64,000 nucleotides of DNA from assembly GCF_001425905.1 (NCBI RefSeq), contig NZ_LMDY01000019.1, forward strand, positions 95,037-159,036. Reading direction: 5' to 3'. This document shows, piece by piece, positions 8,937-20,180 of the stretch. This DNA is from Methylibium sp. Root1272. GTDB taxonomy: Bacteria > Pseudomonadota > Gammaproteobacteria > Burkholderiales > Burkholderiaceae_C. A program made the translations under genes and the position numbers. The first letter of the stretch is position 1; every line of letters starts with the position of its first letter. A model generated the notes under the pieces. It searched no databases. It was not told where the DNA came from and saw only the letters and a list, made by a program, of their open reading frames with translations.

Positions 8937-9179
8937 GGTGATGCTCCGTTGACCTGACGAGGAGCCCCATGCTCGAACATTCCGGACGCGTCATGACGAG
9001 GACGCCGCCGCACGCTCACGTAGGACAAGCGCCCGGCGCTCGAGGAGCCATGCCGCTGGTGTGCTCGGGCCGACACCCTCGGTGCCGGATCCCCTGCAAT
9101 AGGTGGCGAAGCGTCGGGCCAACACCTCTCGTGACCTTTGCACGACACGGGCGCAGCCTGCTGCGCTTCAATCGCACGC

Positions 9180-9383
9180 ATGGGAACTCAAGACCGCGAC
9201 GGATACCTTGAAGCGCTGCAGGGCCGCGAAGACTACGTCGACCGCGCCGGGTTCCGGACGGTGGCCGCCGAAGTCGATCGGCTGGAGCACGCGATGGCGC
9301 CGTGGCCGATCTGGGTACGGTCTCTGGCCCAGATCGCCTTCTTGCTAGCTGCCTTCGTGCTCTTCGCCCGCGCACCGCGCTAA
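9180..9383 (+). CDS. Small single-pass membrane protein, hypothetical
   Basis: A 67-residue protein. The first 40 residues are charged and helix-prone (GYLEALQGREDYVDRAGFRT, VAAEVDRLEHAM), and one C-terminal transmembrane segment follows (VRSLAQIAFLLAAFVLFA), ending in a short basic tail. The order suggests a cytoplasmic helix anchored by its C-terminus. The ATG lacks a clear ribosome site, so the start and even expression are uncertain. The stop codon lies in the loop of a strong hairpin. It converges on the cupin gene. No family recognised. Confidence 0.45.
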   Translation: MGTQDRDGYLEALQGREDYVDRAGFRTVAAEVDRLEHAMAPWPIWVRSLAQIAFLLAAFVLFARAPR

Positions 9384-9430
9384 GCGGCGCGGTGCGCGAC
9401 TCTGGGTTGATGTGGGCCTGTTTCAGGCCC
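9369..9430. terminator. Two hairpins between convergent small genes
   Basis: A 12-bp perfect stem (9369-9380 with 9387-9398) has a 6-base loop containing the TAA of the small membrane protein gene. A second 7-bp stem, GGGCCTG with CAGGCCC and loop TTT, lies at 9414-9430. Neither has a T-tract, so they are terminator-like structures between convergent genes rather than textbook intrinsic terminators. Confidence 0.5.
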
Positions 9431-9441
9431 TCGATCCGCGA

Positions 9442-9912
9442 TCACGACGAAGTCGCTGTCACCGTCGTACTGCGCGCTTGTTCTTGCTGAAGCTGGTACA
9501 GCGCCGCGAGGTCCTGCATCGAGATCGTGGCAATCGTGTTCTGGTCATCGTCGAGCACCTCGTAGAGCACGCCGTCGTTGCCCCTGATGCTGAACAGGAT
9601 GACGACGTCCTGGTCGCCGCCTCCCTCGCGGTGCGGCGCCGGATTGGCTGGGCTCGAGGTGTAGCTCCCCACCGGCCGGACTTCCTTGAGCCGGCCGTCG
9701 GGCTCATACAGCCGATGTTCACCCTGGATCACGAAGGTGTTGTTGAGCGCCATGTGCCGGTGCAGCGCGATCTTCTGGTTCGCTGCGAACTTGAACAGCA
9801 CGTCGGCCGTCAGGCGCGCCTCGTCGATGTTCAGGATGGAATAGGCCAGGTGCTGAAAACCGCCGAGCGTGTTCCAGCGGGTGTTGCGATCATCGAACTG
9901 GTAGGCAGCCAT
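9442..9912 (-). CDS. Cupin-domain protein (ChrR-like cupin)
   Basis: A 156-residue cupin. The metal-binding first motif appears around ALHRHMALNNTFVIQGEHRL, with two histidines and a following barrel strand; the second motif region is around DQDVVILFSIRG. A C-terminal helix (ISMQDLAALYQLQQEQA) follows. The family resembles the cupin half of ChrR anti-sigma factors and small aromatic-ring dioxygenases, so either a regulatory or an oxygenase role is possible; no sigma factor gene lies nearby. The ATG was chosen because GAGGA lies about 6 bases upstream; the longer frame upstream has no start support. Confidence 0.75.
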   Translation of the reverse strand: MAAYQFDDRNTRWNTLGGFQHLAYSILNIDEARLTADVLFKFAANQKIALHRHMALNNTFVIQGEHRLYEPDGRLKEVRPVGSYTSSPANPAPHREGGGDQDVVILFSIRGNDGVLYEVLDDDQNTIATISMQDLAALYQLQQEQARSTTVTATSS

Positions 9913-10094
9913 GTCGTCCTCGTTGAATGAAGTGCGGGCGCGATGCGTGGACTCGACGTTCCGGGTCAGCCCGCTGATCGCCGAGTCCTCCGGTTGAGCA
10001 CGTCGATGATGGGGACACGCCTGCGCTTCCGGAATAGGCATTCGGCCCGGATCGGCGCGGGCAACTTGCCCGGCCGGGCCGTAAGACGACAAGA

Positions 10095-10123
10095 AGCCCC
10101 AGGCATATCCATGCGCTGGGGCT
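10095..10123 (-). terminator. Terminator downstream of icd
   Basis: AGCCCCAG pairs with CTGGGGCT, and an inner GCAT/ATGC stem with loop ATCC extends it, leaving one bulged G. It begins 36 bases after the icd stop and is followed on the minus strand by TCTTGTCG, a weak T-rich tract. Confidence 0.65.
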
Positions 10124-10159
10124 GTCGGGTCGCGGGCCGGCGGACTGCCGGCAACTCCA

Positions 10160-11413
<1,254 letters not shown>

Positions 11414-11538
11414 GGACTTGCGTCTCCGCTGGGTAAGGGGTCGAAAGGAACAGAGGGGGTAACTTCGATTCTAGGCGAGCCATCGTGCAGCGCAGCGAAC
11501 GATCGGGACCTTCCCGCGGCCGCCATCGACCCGGTGCA

Positions 11539-12228
11539 CTAGACGACCCCGCACCACGGCCCGGACGGCCCGGTCAGCTGCTGCCAGATCGCCCACCCGC
11601 CGGCCGTCACCAGCACGGCGCCGGCCCACCTCGCCGCGCCGGCGCCCCGTCCCAGGCGCCCGAGCACGCCGCGACCGAGCAGCAAGGCCAGCCCACCGCC
11701 CAGCGCGAAGGCGAGCATGACCGCCGCGCCCGCCATCGGCCCGTCGGCCAGCGCCGCAACGACCAGCGCCGAATAGAGCAGGCCGCAAGGCCAGGCCGCC
11801 CACAGCAGACCGGCGGTGCCGGCCCAGGCCCAGCCGCGCCGCCGACCCATGGCCGGGAGCGGCCCGAGCATCGGCACGGCTGCGCCGGGACCGGCGCCGG
11901 TCCCCAGCACGATGCGGGGCAGGCGCCCGGTAACCAGCAGCCACAGGCCGAACACCACCACGGCCACCTGCAGCAGGGTCCACAGCGGCCGCAGCCAGGT
12001 GGTGGCCTGGGCCAGTTCGGTCATCCATCCGGCCCCGGTGGCCACCAGCGCCCCCGCCAGACCGTAGGACAGCAGGCGCCCCAGATGCAGGGCGGCGGCG
12101 GCCCGCGCGGGCCGTGCGCCGCCGCAGGATCGCTCGATCGCCGCACAGGGCGCGGCGCACATCGCTGCGCAATGCGGGCTGCCCGCCAGCCCGATCGCCA
12201 GACCGGCCGCCACCAGCGAGAGGCTCAT
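11539..12228 (-). CDS. TauE/SafE-like (UreH-domain) membrane transporter
   Basis: Polytopic inner-membrane protein of 229 residues with about six transmembrane segments. The first segment carries SPHCAAMCAAPCAA, a His/Cys pattern typical of the subgroup found beside cbb3 oxidase genes and suspected of moving copper or a sulfur compound. A second motif, WAAWPCGLLYSAL, contains another membrane cysteine. In Pseudomonas aeruginosa the equivalent gene (PA1547) lies between ccoS and hemN, and here it directly follows hemN. A role in oxidase assembly is therefore inferred from context; the substrate is not shown. Confidence 0.8.
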   Translation of the reverse strand: MSLSLVAAGLAIGLAGSPHCAAMCAAPCAAIERSCGGARPARAAAALHLGRLLSYGLAGALVATGAGWMTELAQATTWLRPLWTLLQVAVVVFGLWLLVTGRLPRIVLGTGAGPGAAVPMLGPLPAMGRRRGWAWAGTAGLLWAAWPCGLLYSALVVAALADGPMAGAAVMLAFALGGGLALLLGRGVLGRLGRGAGAARWAGAVLVTAGGWAIWQQLTGPSGPWCGVV

Positions 12229-12241
12229 GCGGTGTCCGCGC

Positions 12242-13672
12242 TCAGATCAGCCGCGAGTAGCGTTCGCGGTCGCGGTCGGCCTGCAGGTGGCGATCGAACA
12301 CCATGGCCACCGCGCGCACGAAGTACCAGCCCAGCGGCGTGAGCTGGATCGCGTCGTCGTCGATCTCGATCAGCCCCTGCCCGGCCAGCGGCTCCAGCCG
12401 CCGCAGCTCGGCCTCGAAGTAGCGGCGGAAATCGAGCAGGTGGGCCAGCTCGATCGATTCGAACACCACCCGCCCCTGGCACATCAGCGCCATGATCACC
12501 GCGCGGCGCACCACGTCGTCGCGCGTCAGCACCAGGCCCCGCACCACCGGCAGCTCGCCGGAGCGGAGCGCGTCCTGGTACTCCGGCAGCGTCTTCGCGT
12601 TCTGGCTGTACGACGCGCCGACGCGGCCGATGGCCGAGACGCCCAGGCCGATCAGGTCGCAGTCGGGCTGGGTGCTGTAGCCCTGGAAATTGCGGTGCAG
12701 CCGGCCCTGTCGCTTGGCCGCCGCCAGCGCGTCGCCGGGCAACGCGAAGTGGTCCATGCCGATGTAGTCGTAGCCGTGCGCCAGGAAGCCGGCGATTGCG
12801 TTCGACAGCATCGTCACGCGCTGCGCCGTTCTCGGCAGGTCCGCCGCGTGGATGCGCCGCTGCGGCTTGAAGCGCTGCGGCAGGTGCGCATAGCCGTAGA
12901 GCGCCACGCGGTCCGGCCGCAGCCGCGCCACCTGCTCCACCGTCCGGGCCAGCGAGGCCGGCGTCTGCTTGGGCAGGCCGTGGATCAGGTCGACGTTGAT
13001 CGAATCGAAGCCCAGTGCGCGCGCGCTGGCGATCAGCGCCTCCACCTGTTCGGCCGGCTGCACGCGATGCACCGCGTGCTGCACCGCGGGGTCGAAGTCC
13101 TGCACGCCGAAGCTCAGGCGGTTGAATCCCAGGGCCTTCAGGTGCCGCAGCCGCGCCGCGTTGACGGTGCGCGGGTCGACTTCGATCGAGCATTCGGCCT
13201 GCGGCTGCAGATCGAAGGCGCCGCGCAGCAGCGCCATCAGCTGCGACAGCTCGGCATCGTCCAGGAAGGTCGGCGTGCCGCCGCCGAAATGCAGCTGGCT
13301 GACGCGCTGGCGGCTGCCGATCACGTCCTGGTGCAGCGCCACCTCGCGGCCCAGCCACTCAAGGTACTCGGTTCCGCGCCGGTGCTGGCGCGTGATCACC
13401 TTGTTGCAGGCGCAGTAGTAGCAGACCGACTCACAGAACGGGATGTGGACGTAGAGCGACAGCGGCGTGCCGCCCCCCACCGCGCCCGCCGCCGGGGCGC
13501 CGCTGCGGCGCTGGTCCAGGGCCTGCCGGTACTGCGCTGGGCCGAAAGCTTCCACGAAGCGGTCGGCGGTCGGGTACGAGGTGTAGCGCGGCCCCCCGGC
13601 GTCCAGGCGACTCAGGAGTTCCTCGCTCGGCGCAGCCGGTTCCAGCATGTCGGTCAGGGTCGGAGGGGGCAT
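12242..13672 (-). CDS. hemN: Oxygen-independent coproporphyrinogen III dehydrogenase
   Basis: Radical SAM enzyme of 476 residues that converts coproporphyrinogen III to protoporphyrinogen IX without oxygen, supplying haem at low oxygen. The 4Fe-4S motif CxxxCxxC appears in PFCESVCYYCACN, followed by FGGGTPTFL, the usual SAM-binding turn. The RYTSYPTA motif near the N-terminus is characteristic of true HemN rather than HemW. The start is placed at MPPPTLTD; no strong ribosome site decides it. An FNR box lies 35 bases upstream, shared with divergent fnr, so anaerobic induction is expected. Confidence 0.94.
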   Translation of the reverse strand: MPPPTLTDMLEPAAPSEELLSRLDAGGPRYTSYPTADRFVEAFGPAQYRQALDQRRSGAPAAGAVGGGTPLSLYVHIPFCESVCYYCACNKVITRQHRRGTEYLEWLGREVALHQDVIGSRQRVSQLHFGGGTPTFLDDAELSQLMALLRGAFDLQPQAECSIEVDPRTVNAARLRHLKALGFNRLSFGVQDFDPAVQHAVHRVQPAEQVEALIASARALGFDSINVDLIHGLPKQTPASLARTVEQVARLRPDRVALYGYAHLPQRFKPQRRIHAADLPRTAQRVTMLSNAIAGFLAHGYDYIGMDHFALPGDALAAAKRQGRLHRNFQGYSTQPDCDLIGLGVSAIGRVGASYSQNAKTLPEYQDALRSGELPVVRGLVLTRDDVVRRAVIMALMCQGRVVFESIELAHLLDFRRYFEAELRRLEPLAGQGLIEIDDDAIQLTPLGWYFVRAVAMVFDRHLQADRDRERYSRLI

Positions 13673-13706
13673 GTCCGGACTGTGCCGAGGGGCCTTCACG
13701 GGGCTC

Positions 13707-13720
13707 TTGATCTGGGTCAA
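13707..13720. promoter_or_regulatory. FNR/Anr-type operator between hemN and fnr
   Basis: TTGAT, four bases (CTGG), then GTCAA: nine of ten positions match the FNR consensus TTGAT-N4-ATCAA. It lies 35 bases before hemN and 51 bases before the fnr start codon, so it could control both divergent genes, including autoregulation of fnr. Confidence 0.8.
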
Positions 13721-13770
13721 GGCCGGCTGCCGGCGGCCCCCGACAATCCGCACACAGCTTGAGGACGATC

Positions 13771-14580
13771 ATGCAACTTGCCCCTCACGACACCGTCGCC
13801 GACACACTTGCTCCTCCTCAGGCGGCGCACAAGACCATAATGAAACGCATGGAGCGCGAACCGATCCGCATCGAGGCCCTCAAGGTCGCCTGTTCCAGCT
13901 GCAACCTGCGCGAACTCTGCCTGCCCGTGGGTCTGTCGGACGAGGATCTCGACCACCTCGACCAGCTGGTCGGCAGCCGCCGCCCGGTAAAACGCGGCGA
14001 CACGCTGTTCCATGCCGGCGATCGCTTCGAGTCGCTCTACGCGGTGCGCACCGGCTTCTTCAAGACCTGCGTGTCGGCCGACGACGGCCGCGATCAGGTG
14101 ACCGGCTTCCAAATGGCCGGCGAACTGTTGGGCCTGGACGGCATCAGCACCGACCGCCATGCCTGCGACGCGGTGGCGCTGGAGGACTCGCAGGTCTGCC
14201 AGATCCCCTATTCGCAGCTGGAGAAGCTGTCGCGCGAATCCATACCGCTGCAGCACCAGTTCCACAAGATCATGAGCCGCGAGATCGTGCGCGACCACGG
14301 CGTGATGCTGCTGCTCGGCAGCATGCGGGCCGAAGAGCGGCTGGCCGCCTTCCTTCTCAACCTGACGCAGCGACTGCAGGCGCGCGGCTTCTCGGCTTCG
14401 TCGCTGGTGCTGCGCATGACGCGCGAGGAGATCGGCAGCTACCTCGGCCTCAAGCTCGAGACCGTCAGCCGCACGTTCTCGAAGTTCCAGGACGACGGCC
14501 TGCTCGAGGTGAAGCAGCGCGACATCCGCGTCCTCGACGAATCCGGTCTGCGCCGGCTCGTCAACGGCCCGGCCTGCTGA
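13771..14580 (+). CDS. fnr: FNR-type oxygen-sensing transcription regulator
   Basis: CRP/FNR-family regulator of 269 residues. The N-terminal cluster CSSCNLRELC and a later cysteine in RHACDAV supply the four ligands of an oxygen-labile 4Fe-4S cluster, as in E. coli FNR. A cyclic-nucleotide-binding fold follows, then a long dimer helix and a helix-turn-helix with recognition segment LETVSRTFSKFQ, whose E-xx-S-R pattern reads TTGAT half sites. The ATG was chosen because GAGGA lies 5 bases upstream. It adjoins hemN and the cbb3 genes, its likely targets. Confidence 0.95.
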   Translation: MQLAPHDTVADTLAPPQAAHKTIMKRMEREPIRIEALKVACSSCNLRELCLPVGLSDEDLDHLDQLVGSRRPVKRGDTLFHAGDRFESLYAVRTGFFKTCVSADDGRDQVTGFQMAGELLGLDGISTDRHACDAVALEDSQVCQIPYSQLEKLSRESIPLQHQFHKIMSREIVRDHGVMLLLGSMRAEERLAAFLLNLTQRLQARGFSASSLVLRMTREEIGSYLGLKLETVSRTFSKFQDDGLLEVKQRDIRVLDESGLRRLVNGPAC

Positions 14581-14609
14581 AGACTCGCCGCACTGCCTCG
14601 CCCGGCGAC

Positions 14610-14864
14610 TCAGGGCCAGCGGCGCGGTTCGGTATTTGCCGGCTCCGGCGTCGCCAGCAGCAGCGTCAGCATCGACGCCAGCGCACACACGATCCAGAAC
14701 GCGAAGAAGGCCAGCGTGTAGACGCCGGCCGGCGACACCGTCGCCAGCGCGCGACCGACCCAGCCGCTCAAGTCCGCCGGATCGGCAGCGCTGAACACCA
14801 GGATCTCCAGCACCCCGGCCATCAGGAACGACGGCCAGGCGATCCACAACGTGCGTTGTCTCAT
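14610..14864 (-). CDS. Small two-helix membrane protein of the cco cluster
   Basis: An 84-residue protein with two predicted transmembrane segments (WIAWPSFLMAGVLEILVF and TLAFFAFWIVCALASMLTLL) and a short loop that includes AADPADLSGW. I recall similar MRQRTLWI-type proteins between fnr and the cbb3 genes of other Burkholderiales, without a known role. The start at MRQRTLWIAW is preferred to an ATG three codons upstream on that recollection; neither has a good ribosome site. It ends 30 bases from the convergent fnr stop. A part in oxidase assembly is possible but unproven. Confidence 0.65.
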   Translation of the reverse strand: MRQRTLWIAWPSFLMAGVLEILVFSAADPADLSGWVGRALATVSPAGVYTLAFFAFWIVCALASMLTLLLATPEPANTEPRRWP

Positions 14865-14895
14865 CGTCGCCATTTCGGGTCGGTACGCGCCACGT

Positions 14896-15170
14896 TCAGC
14901 GCTCGGGTCGCGGCGTGGCCGCGTGATTGCGCGCCTGCACGGCCGGCGTGTCGCTGCCCAGCGGCTCGCTGCTTCGACTGAGCACCGGATCGCTGCCGCG
15001 CACGGCGATCACCGCGGTCGCGATCGCGGCCACCACCACCGCGAGCGGACCGCCCAGCACCAGCCAGAGCATGGGCTCGCGCCACCAGGGCAGCGGTCGG
15101 TCGGGTGCGGGCATCGCGCTCGGGGTCTTGTCGCTCGGGGCCATGGGCATCTCCGGTGAGGCGTGCGCGC

Positions 15171-15174
<4 letters not shown>
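14896..15174 (-). CDS. ccoH: Short CcoH/FixH-like protein
   Basis: A 92-residue protein with a Pro/Met-rich cytoplasmic start and one transmembrane segment (LWLVLGGPLAVVVAAIATAV). A periplasmic tail of about 35 residues contains RGSDPVL. The start overlaps the ccoG stop (ATGA), which is the place of ccoH in cco clusters. Usual FixH/CcoH proteins are about 150-170 residues with a folded periplasmic domain; here that domain is absent although the frame ends naturally. It may be a reduced form that still helps stabilise assembling cbb3 subunits. The symbol rests on position and the helix motif. Confidence 0.65.
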
Positions 15175-16661
<1,487 letters not shown>

Positions 16662-16689
16662 CGGCAGCTCGCGTCGGGTCTGCAGCGCG

Positions 16690-17610
16690 TCATTTCGCCG
16701 CAGCCGTCATGGCCCCGCTGTTCGAGAGCCCCCACACGTAGGCGGAGAGCACCTGGATCTGCGCGTCGCTCAGCCGCCCGGCGTGCGCCGGCATCACGTT
16801 GGTCTTGCCCTCGGTGATCATCCGGACCACGGCCTCCTCGCCCCAGCCGTGCAGCCAGATCCGGTCGCCGAGGTTGGGCGCGCCGAGCGCCGGATTGCCC
16901 TTGCCGGTCGGACCGTGACAGGCCGCGCAGGCAGTGAACTTGGTGCGTCCGATCTGCGCGGCGATGCTGTCGTGCGCGCTGCCCGACAGGCTCAGCACGT
17001 AGTGGGCGACGTTGCGCACGTCGTCGGCACTGCCGACCGCCGCCGCCATCGGCGGCATCATGCCCTGGCGTCCCTGGGCGATCGATTGCGCGATCTGCTC
17101 GGGCGAACCGCCATGCAGCCAGTCGGCGTCGGTCAGGTTCGGGAAGCCCTTGCTGCCGCGTGCGTCGGAGCCGTGGCACTGCGCGCAGTTGTTGATGAAC
17201 AGCCGCTCGCCCAGCGCTCGCGCCTGCGGGTCGCGTGCCAGATCGGCGGCCGACATCGAGGTGAAGCGCGCGTAGAGCGGCTCGACCTGGGCGCGGCCAA
17301 GCGCCATCTCCTCCTCGTATTCCGTCTGCGATGTCCACCGCAGCTGCCCGGGGTGCGTGCCCAGGCCCGGGTAGAGCACCAGGTAGAGCGCACCGAACAG
17401 CACCGTGAGCACGAACAGGCCCATCCACCACAGCGGCAGCGGGTTGTTGAGTTCGCGCAGGTCCTCGTCCCACACGTGGCCGGTGGTGTTGTCGCCGGCC
17501 ATCACCTTGCGCCGGCTGGCGATGAACAGCAGCACCAGGCACGCCACCAGGCCGGCGATCGTGACGATGGCGATGAACAGCGGCCAGCCGACCGCGACGA
17601 AATCACTCAT
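16690..17610 (-). CDS. ccoP: cbb3 oxidase dihaem cytochrome c subunit CcoP
   Basis: Dihaem c-type cytochrome subunit of 306 residues. An N-terminal helix and a second hydrophobic segment (WWMGLFVLTVLFGALYLVLY) anchor it. Two periplasmic haem c domains follow, with CAQCH near residue 139 and CAACH near residue 229; methionine ligands are expected near MMPPMAA and NVMPAHAG. It passes electrons from cytochrome c towards CcoO and CcoN. Its start overlaps the ccoQ stop by 8 bases. Confidence 0.96.
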   Translation of the reverse strand: MSDFVAVGWPLFIAIVTIAGLVACLVLLFIASRRKVMAGDNTTGHVWDEDLRELNNPLPLWWMGLFVLTVLFGALYLVLYPGLGTHPGQLRWTSQTEYEEEMALGRAQVEPLYARFTSMSAADLARDPQARALGERLFINNCAQCHGSDARGSKGFPNLTDADWLHGGSPEQIAQSIAQGRQGMMPPMAAAVGSADDVRNVAHYVLSLSGSAHDSIAAQIGRTKFTACAACHGPTGKGNPALGAPNLGDRIWLHGWGEEAVVRMITEGKTNVMPAHAGRLSDAQIQVLSAYVWGLSNSGAMTAAAK

Positions 17611-17773
17611 GACGGTCCCCCAGCAGGGATCCCGCCTCGTCGGCCGCGAACGGCAGGCGGGCGGCTTCGTCGAAGCTCTCGCGGCGTCGGCGTGACATCG
17701 TCCAGGCGACGATGCCGACGAAGACCAGGAAGGACAGCAGCGTCACGGCCGCCCGCAGTTCGTTCAGGCTCAT
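17603..17773 (-). CDS. ccoQ: cbb3 oxidase small subunit CcoQ
   Basis: A 56-residue single-pass membrane protein. MSLNELRAAVTLLSFLVFVG begins it, IVAWT completes the helix and a run of arginines follows, so the C-terminus should be cytoplasmic. This is typical of CcoQ, which stabilises the core oxidase. GGAG lies 9 bases upstream of the ATG, after an A-rich stretch. It lies between ccoO and ccoP and overlaps the latter. The gene is short enough to escape length cut-offs. Confidence 0.9.
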   Translation of the reverse strand: MSLNELRAAVTLLSFLVFVGIVAWTMSRRRRESFDEAARLPFAADEAGSLLGDRHE

Positions 17774-17789
17774 TTCGCGTATCTCCTTT

Positions 17790-18419
17790 TTACTTCACCG
17801 CGGTGCCGAGCGACTGGAGGTAGGCCACCAGCGCGTCGAGCTCGGTCTTGCCCTTCACGTCGTCACCAGCCTTGGCGACCTCGGCATCGCTGTAGGGCGC
17901 GCCCAGCGTGCGCAGCGCTCCGAGCTTGGTGGGCATCACGGCGGCATCGACCACGGCCGTCGCGAGCCAGGGGTAGGCCGGCATGTTCGACTCGGGCACC
18001 AGGTCGCGCGGGTTCTCGAGGTGCAGGCGGTGCCATTCGTCGCTGTAGCGACCGCCGACGCGGTGCAGGTCGGGTCCGGTGCGCTTGCTGCCCCACTGGA
18101 ACGGCCGGTCGTAGACGAACTCGCCGGCCATCGAGTAGTGCCCGTAGCGCAGCGTCTCGGCACGGAACGGGCGGATCATCTGCGAATGGCAGTTGTAGCA
18201 ACCCTCGCGCACGTAGATGTCGCGCCCCGCCACCTGCAGCGCGGTGTAGGGCTTGAGGCCGGGCACCGGCTCGGTGGTGCTGCGCTGGAAGAACAGCGGC
18301 ACGATCTCGACCAGGCCGCCGACGGCCACCACCACCAGGATCAGCACGATCATCAGCCAGTTGGTGGTCTCGATGCGCTCGTGGCCACGGGCCGGCGTCG
18401 CGTTGTGTTCGTTGCTCAT
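17790..18419 (-). CDS. ccoO: cbb3 oxidase monohaem cytochrome c subunit CcoO
   Basis: Membrane-anchored monohaem cytochrome c of 209 residues. One N-terminal helix ([20 protein letters not shown]) is followed by a periplasmic domain with the haem motif CYNCH and SQMIRPFR just after it, a CcoO hallmark. The methionine ligand is expected in SNMPAYPWL. It is co-transcribed between ccoN and ccoQ, 16 bases from the latter, and passes electrons from CcoP to the CcoN active site. Confidence 0.96.
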   Translation of the reverse strand: MSNEHNATPARGHERIETTNWLMIVLILVVVAVGGLVEIVPLFFQRSTTEPVPGLKPYTALQVAGRDIYVREGCYNCHSQMIRPFRAETLRYGHYSMAGEFVYDRPFQWGSKRTGPDLHRVGGRYSDEWHRLHLENPRDLVPESNMPAYPWLATAVVDAAVMPTKLGALRTLGAPYSDAEVAKAGDDVKGKTELDALVAYLQSLGTAVK

Positions 18420-18441
18420 GTCATCGGGTCCTTGGCAGGGT

Positions 18442-19884
18442 TCAGGCGCGCGCCAGCGCGGTGGGCACCGGCACGTGCGCGCGGCGGCCCGCCTTCACGG
18501 TCATCACGACGTTCCACGCCATCAGCAGCATCCCGCTCAGGTAGAGCAGTCCGCCCACCAGGCGCACCAGGTAGAACGGGAAGGTCGCCTTCACGCTCTC
18601 GACGAAGCTGTAGACCAGCGTGCCGTCGGGGTTGATCGCACGCCACATCAGGCCCTGCATCACGCCGGCGATCCACATCGCGGCGATGTAGAGCACGACG
18701 CCGATGGTCGCGATCCAGAAGTGCAGCTCGATCGCCCGCACGCTGTACATCGCCTTGCGGCCGAACATGCGCGGGATCAGGTAGTACAGCGAGCCCATCG
18801 AGATGAAGCCCACCCAGCCTAGAGCTCCACTGTGCACGTGGCCGACGGTCCAGTCGGTGTAGTGCGAGAGCGCGTTGACGGTCTTGATCGACATCATCGG
18901 CCCCTCGAAGGTCGACATGCCGTAGAACGACAGCGAGACGATCAGGAACTTGAGGATCGGGTCGTCGCGCAGCTTGTGCCAGGCCCCGCTGAGGGTCATG
19001 ATCCCATTGATCATCCCGCCCCAGCTCGGCGCCAGCAGCACCAGCGAGAACACCATGCCCACGCTCTGCGCCCAGTCGGGCAACGCGGTGTAGTGCAGGT
19101 GGTGGGGCCCCGCCCACATGTAGGTGAAGATCAGCGCCCAGAAGTGCACGATCGACAGCCGGTAGCTGTACACCGGCCGCTCGGCCTGCTTCGGGATGTA
19201 GTAGTACATCATCCCGAGGAAGCCCGCCGTGAGGAAGAAGCCCACCGCGTTGTGGCCGTACCACCACTGCACCATCGCGTCCTGCACGCCGGCGTAGGCC
19301 GAGTAGCTCTTGGTCAGGCTCACCGGCAGTGCGGCGCTGTTGACCAGGTGCAGCAGCGCCACCGTCAGGATGAAGGCACCGAAGAACCAGTTGGCCACGT
19401 AGATGTGGCGCACCTTGCGGATGCCGATCGTGCCGAAGAACACCACCGCGTAGGCCACCCACACCAGCGTGATCAGGATGTCGATCGGCCACTCGAGCTC
19501 GGCGTACTCCTTGCCGCTGGTCATGCCCAGCGGCAGCGTGATCGCCGCCAGCGCGATCACCGCCTGCCAGCCCCAGAAGGTGAACTGCGCGAGCGCCGGC
19601 GCGAACAGCCGGACCTGACAGGTGCGCTGCACGACGTGGAAGGAGGTGGCCATCAGCGCACAGCCGCCGAACGCGAAGATCACCGCGTTGGTGTGCAGCG
19701 GCCGCAGCCGCCCGTAGCTCAGCCAGGGGATGCCGAAGTTGAGCTCCGGCCACGTCAGCTGCGCTGCGATCAGCACGCCCACCGCCATGCCGACCACGCC
19801 CCACAACACGGCCGCCAGCGCGAACTGCGTGACCACACGATCCTCGTAGACCGGCGCTGCACCCTGGGCCGCCATTGCGTTCAT
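18442..19884 (-). CDS. ccoN: cbb3 oxidase catalytic subunit CcoN
   Basis: Haem-copper oxidase subunit I of 480 residues with about 12 transmembrane helices. It reduces oxygen at a haem b3-CuB site and pumps protons. Histidine ligands are recognisable in [14 protein letters not shown] (low-spin haem), [11 protein letters not shown] (CuB, with the cross-linked tyrosine region), [14 protein letters not shown] (CuB), and [11 protein letters not shown] (haem region). The start at MNAMAAQG has GAGGAG 8 bases upstream; the longer frame upstream only shadows ccoS. An FNR-type palindrome lies about 60 bases upstream, and a small hairpin (19901-19915) lies in the leader. Confidence 0.96.
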   Translation of the reverse strand: MNAMAAQGAAPVYEDRVVTQFALAAVLWGVVGMAVGVLIAAQLTWPELNFGIPWLSYGRLRPLHTNAVIFAFGGCALMATSFHVVQRTCQVRLFAPALAQFTFWGWQAVIALAAITLPLGMTSGKEYAELEWPIDILITLVWVAYAVVFFGTIGIRKVRHIYVANWFFGAFILTVALLHLVNSAALPVSLTKSYSAYAGVQDAMVQWWYGHNAVGFFLTAGFLGMMYYYIPKQAERPVYSYRLSIVHFWALIFTYMWAGPHHLHYTALPDWAQSVGMVFSLVLLAPSWGGMINGIMTLSGAWHKLRDDPILKFLIVSLSFYGMSTFEGPMMSIKTVNALSHYTDWTVGHVHSGALGWVGFISMGSLYYLIPRMFGRKAMYSVRAIELHFWIATIGVVLYIAAMWIAGVMQGLMWRAINPDGTLVYSFVESVKATFPFYLVRLVGGLLYLSGMLLMAWNVVMTVKAGRRAHVPVPTALARA

Positions 19885-19944
19885 CGCACTCTCCTCGCAT
19901 CCTGTCGATGACAGGGAGTGTCCGAACCGAAACCCGAATGCGGC

Positions 19945-19958
19945 TTGACGCCGGTCAA
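19945..19958. promoter_or_regulatory. FNR/Anr-type operator upstream of ccoN
   Basis: TTGAC, four bases (GCCG), then GTCAA forms a perfect palindrome that differs from the FNR consensus by one symmetric position in each half. It lies 61 bases before ccoN and touches the last codons of ccoS, so ccoNOQPGH can be induced separately from ccoSI upstream. Confidence 0.7.
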
Positions 19959-20152
19959 GCTTCGATCGATGCGTTCGCCATCGAACCCGCGGCCGTGGCG
20001 GGCGCGCCGCAGGCGCCGGGTTCCTCGAGCACGCGGGCGGCCTCGCGCTCGAGGTCGTCGAACTGGCCGTGGTGCACCGCCCAGGCGAACACGCCGAGCA
20101 CCACGAGCGCGAGCAGCACCGACAGCGGCAGCAGCAAGTAGAGGCTGTCCAT
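19955..20152 (-). CDS. ccoS: cbb3 oxidase maturation protein CcoS
   Basis: A 65-residue single-pass membrane protein with an N-terminal helix ([20 protein letters not shown]) followed by [15 protein letters not shown], the signature of the CcoS family. CcoS is needed for cofactor insertion into cbb3 oxidase in Rhodobacter. It follows ccoI after 28 bases and precedes ccoN, its usual partners. The start at MDSLYLL is clear. The FNR palindrome for ccoN overlaps its last bases. Confidence 0.9.
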   Translation of the reverse strand: MDSLYLLLPLSVLLALVVLGVFAWAVHHGQFDDLEREAARVLEEPGACGAPATAAGSMANASIEA

Positions 20153-20180
20153 CCGGTCCGCCGTTCCTTCTTCTTTCTTC

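Noticed and set aside
11414..11538. A TAGAAT element upstream of icd as a promoter
   Set aside because: No -35-like hexamer at a proper distance; not enough to call a promoter.
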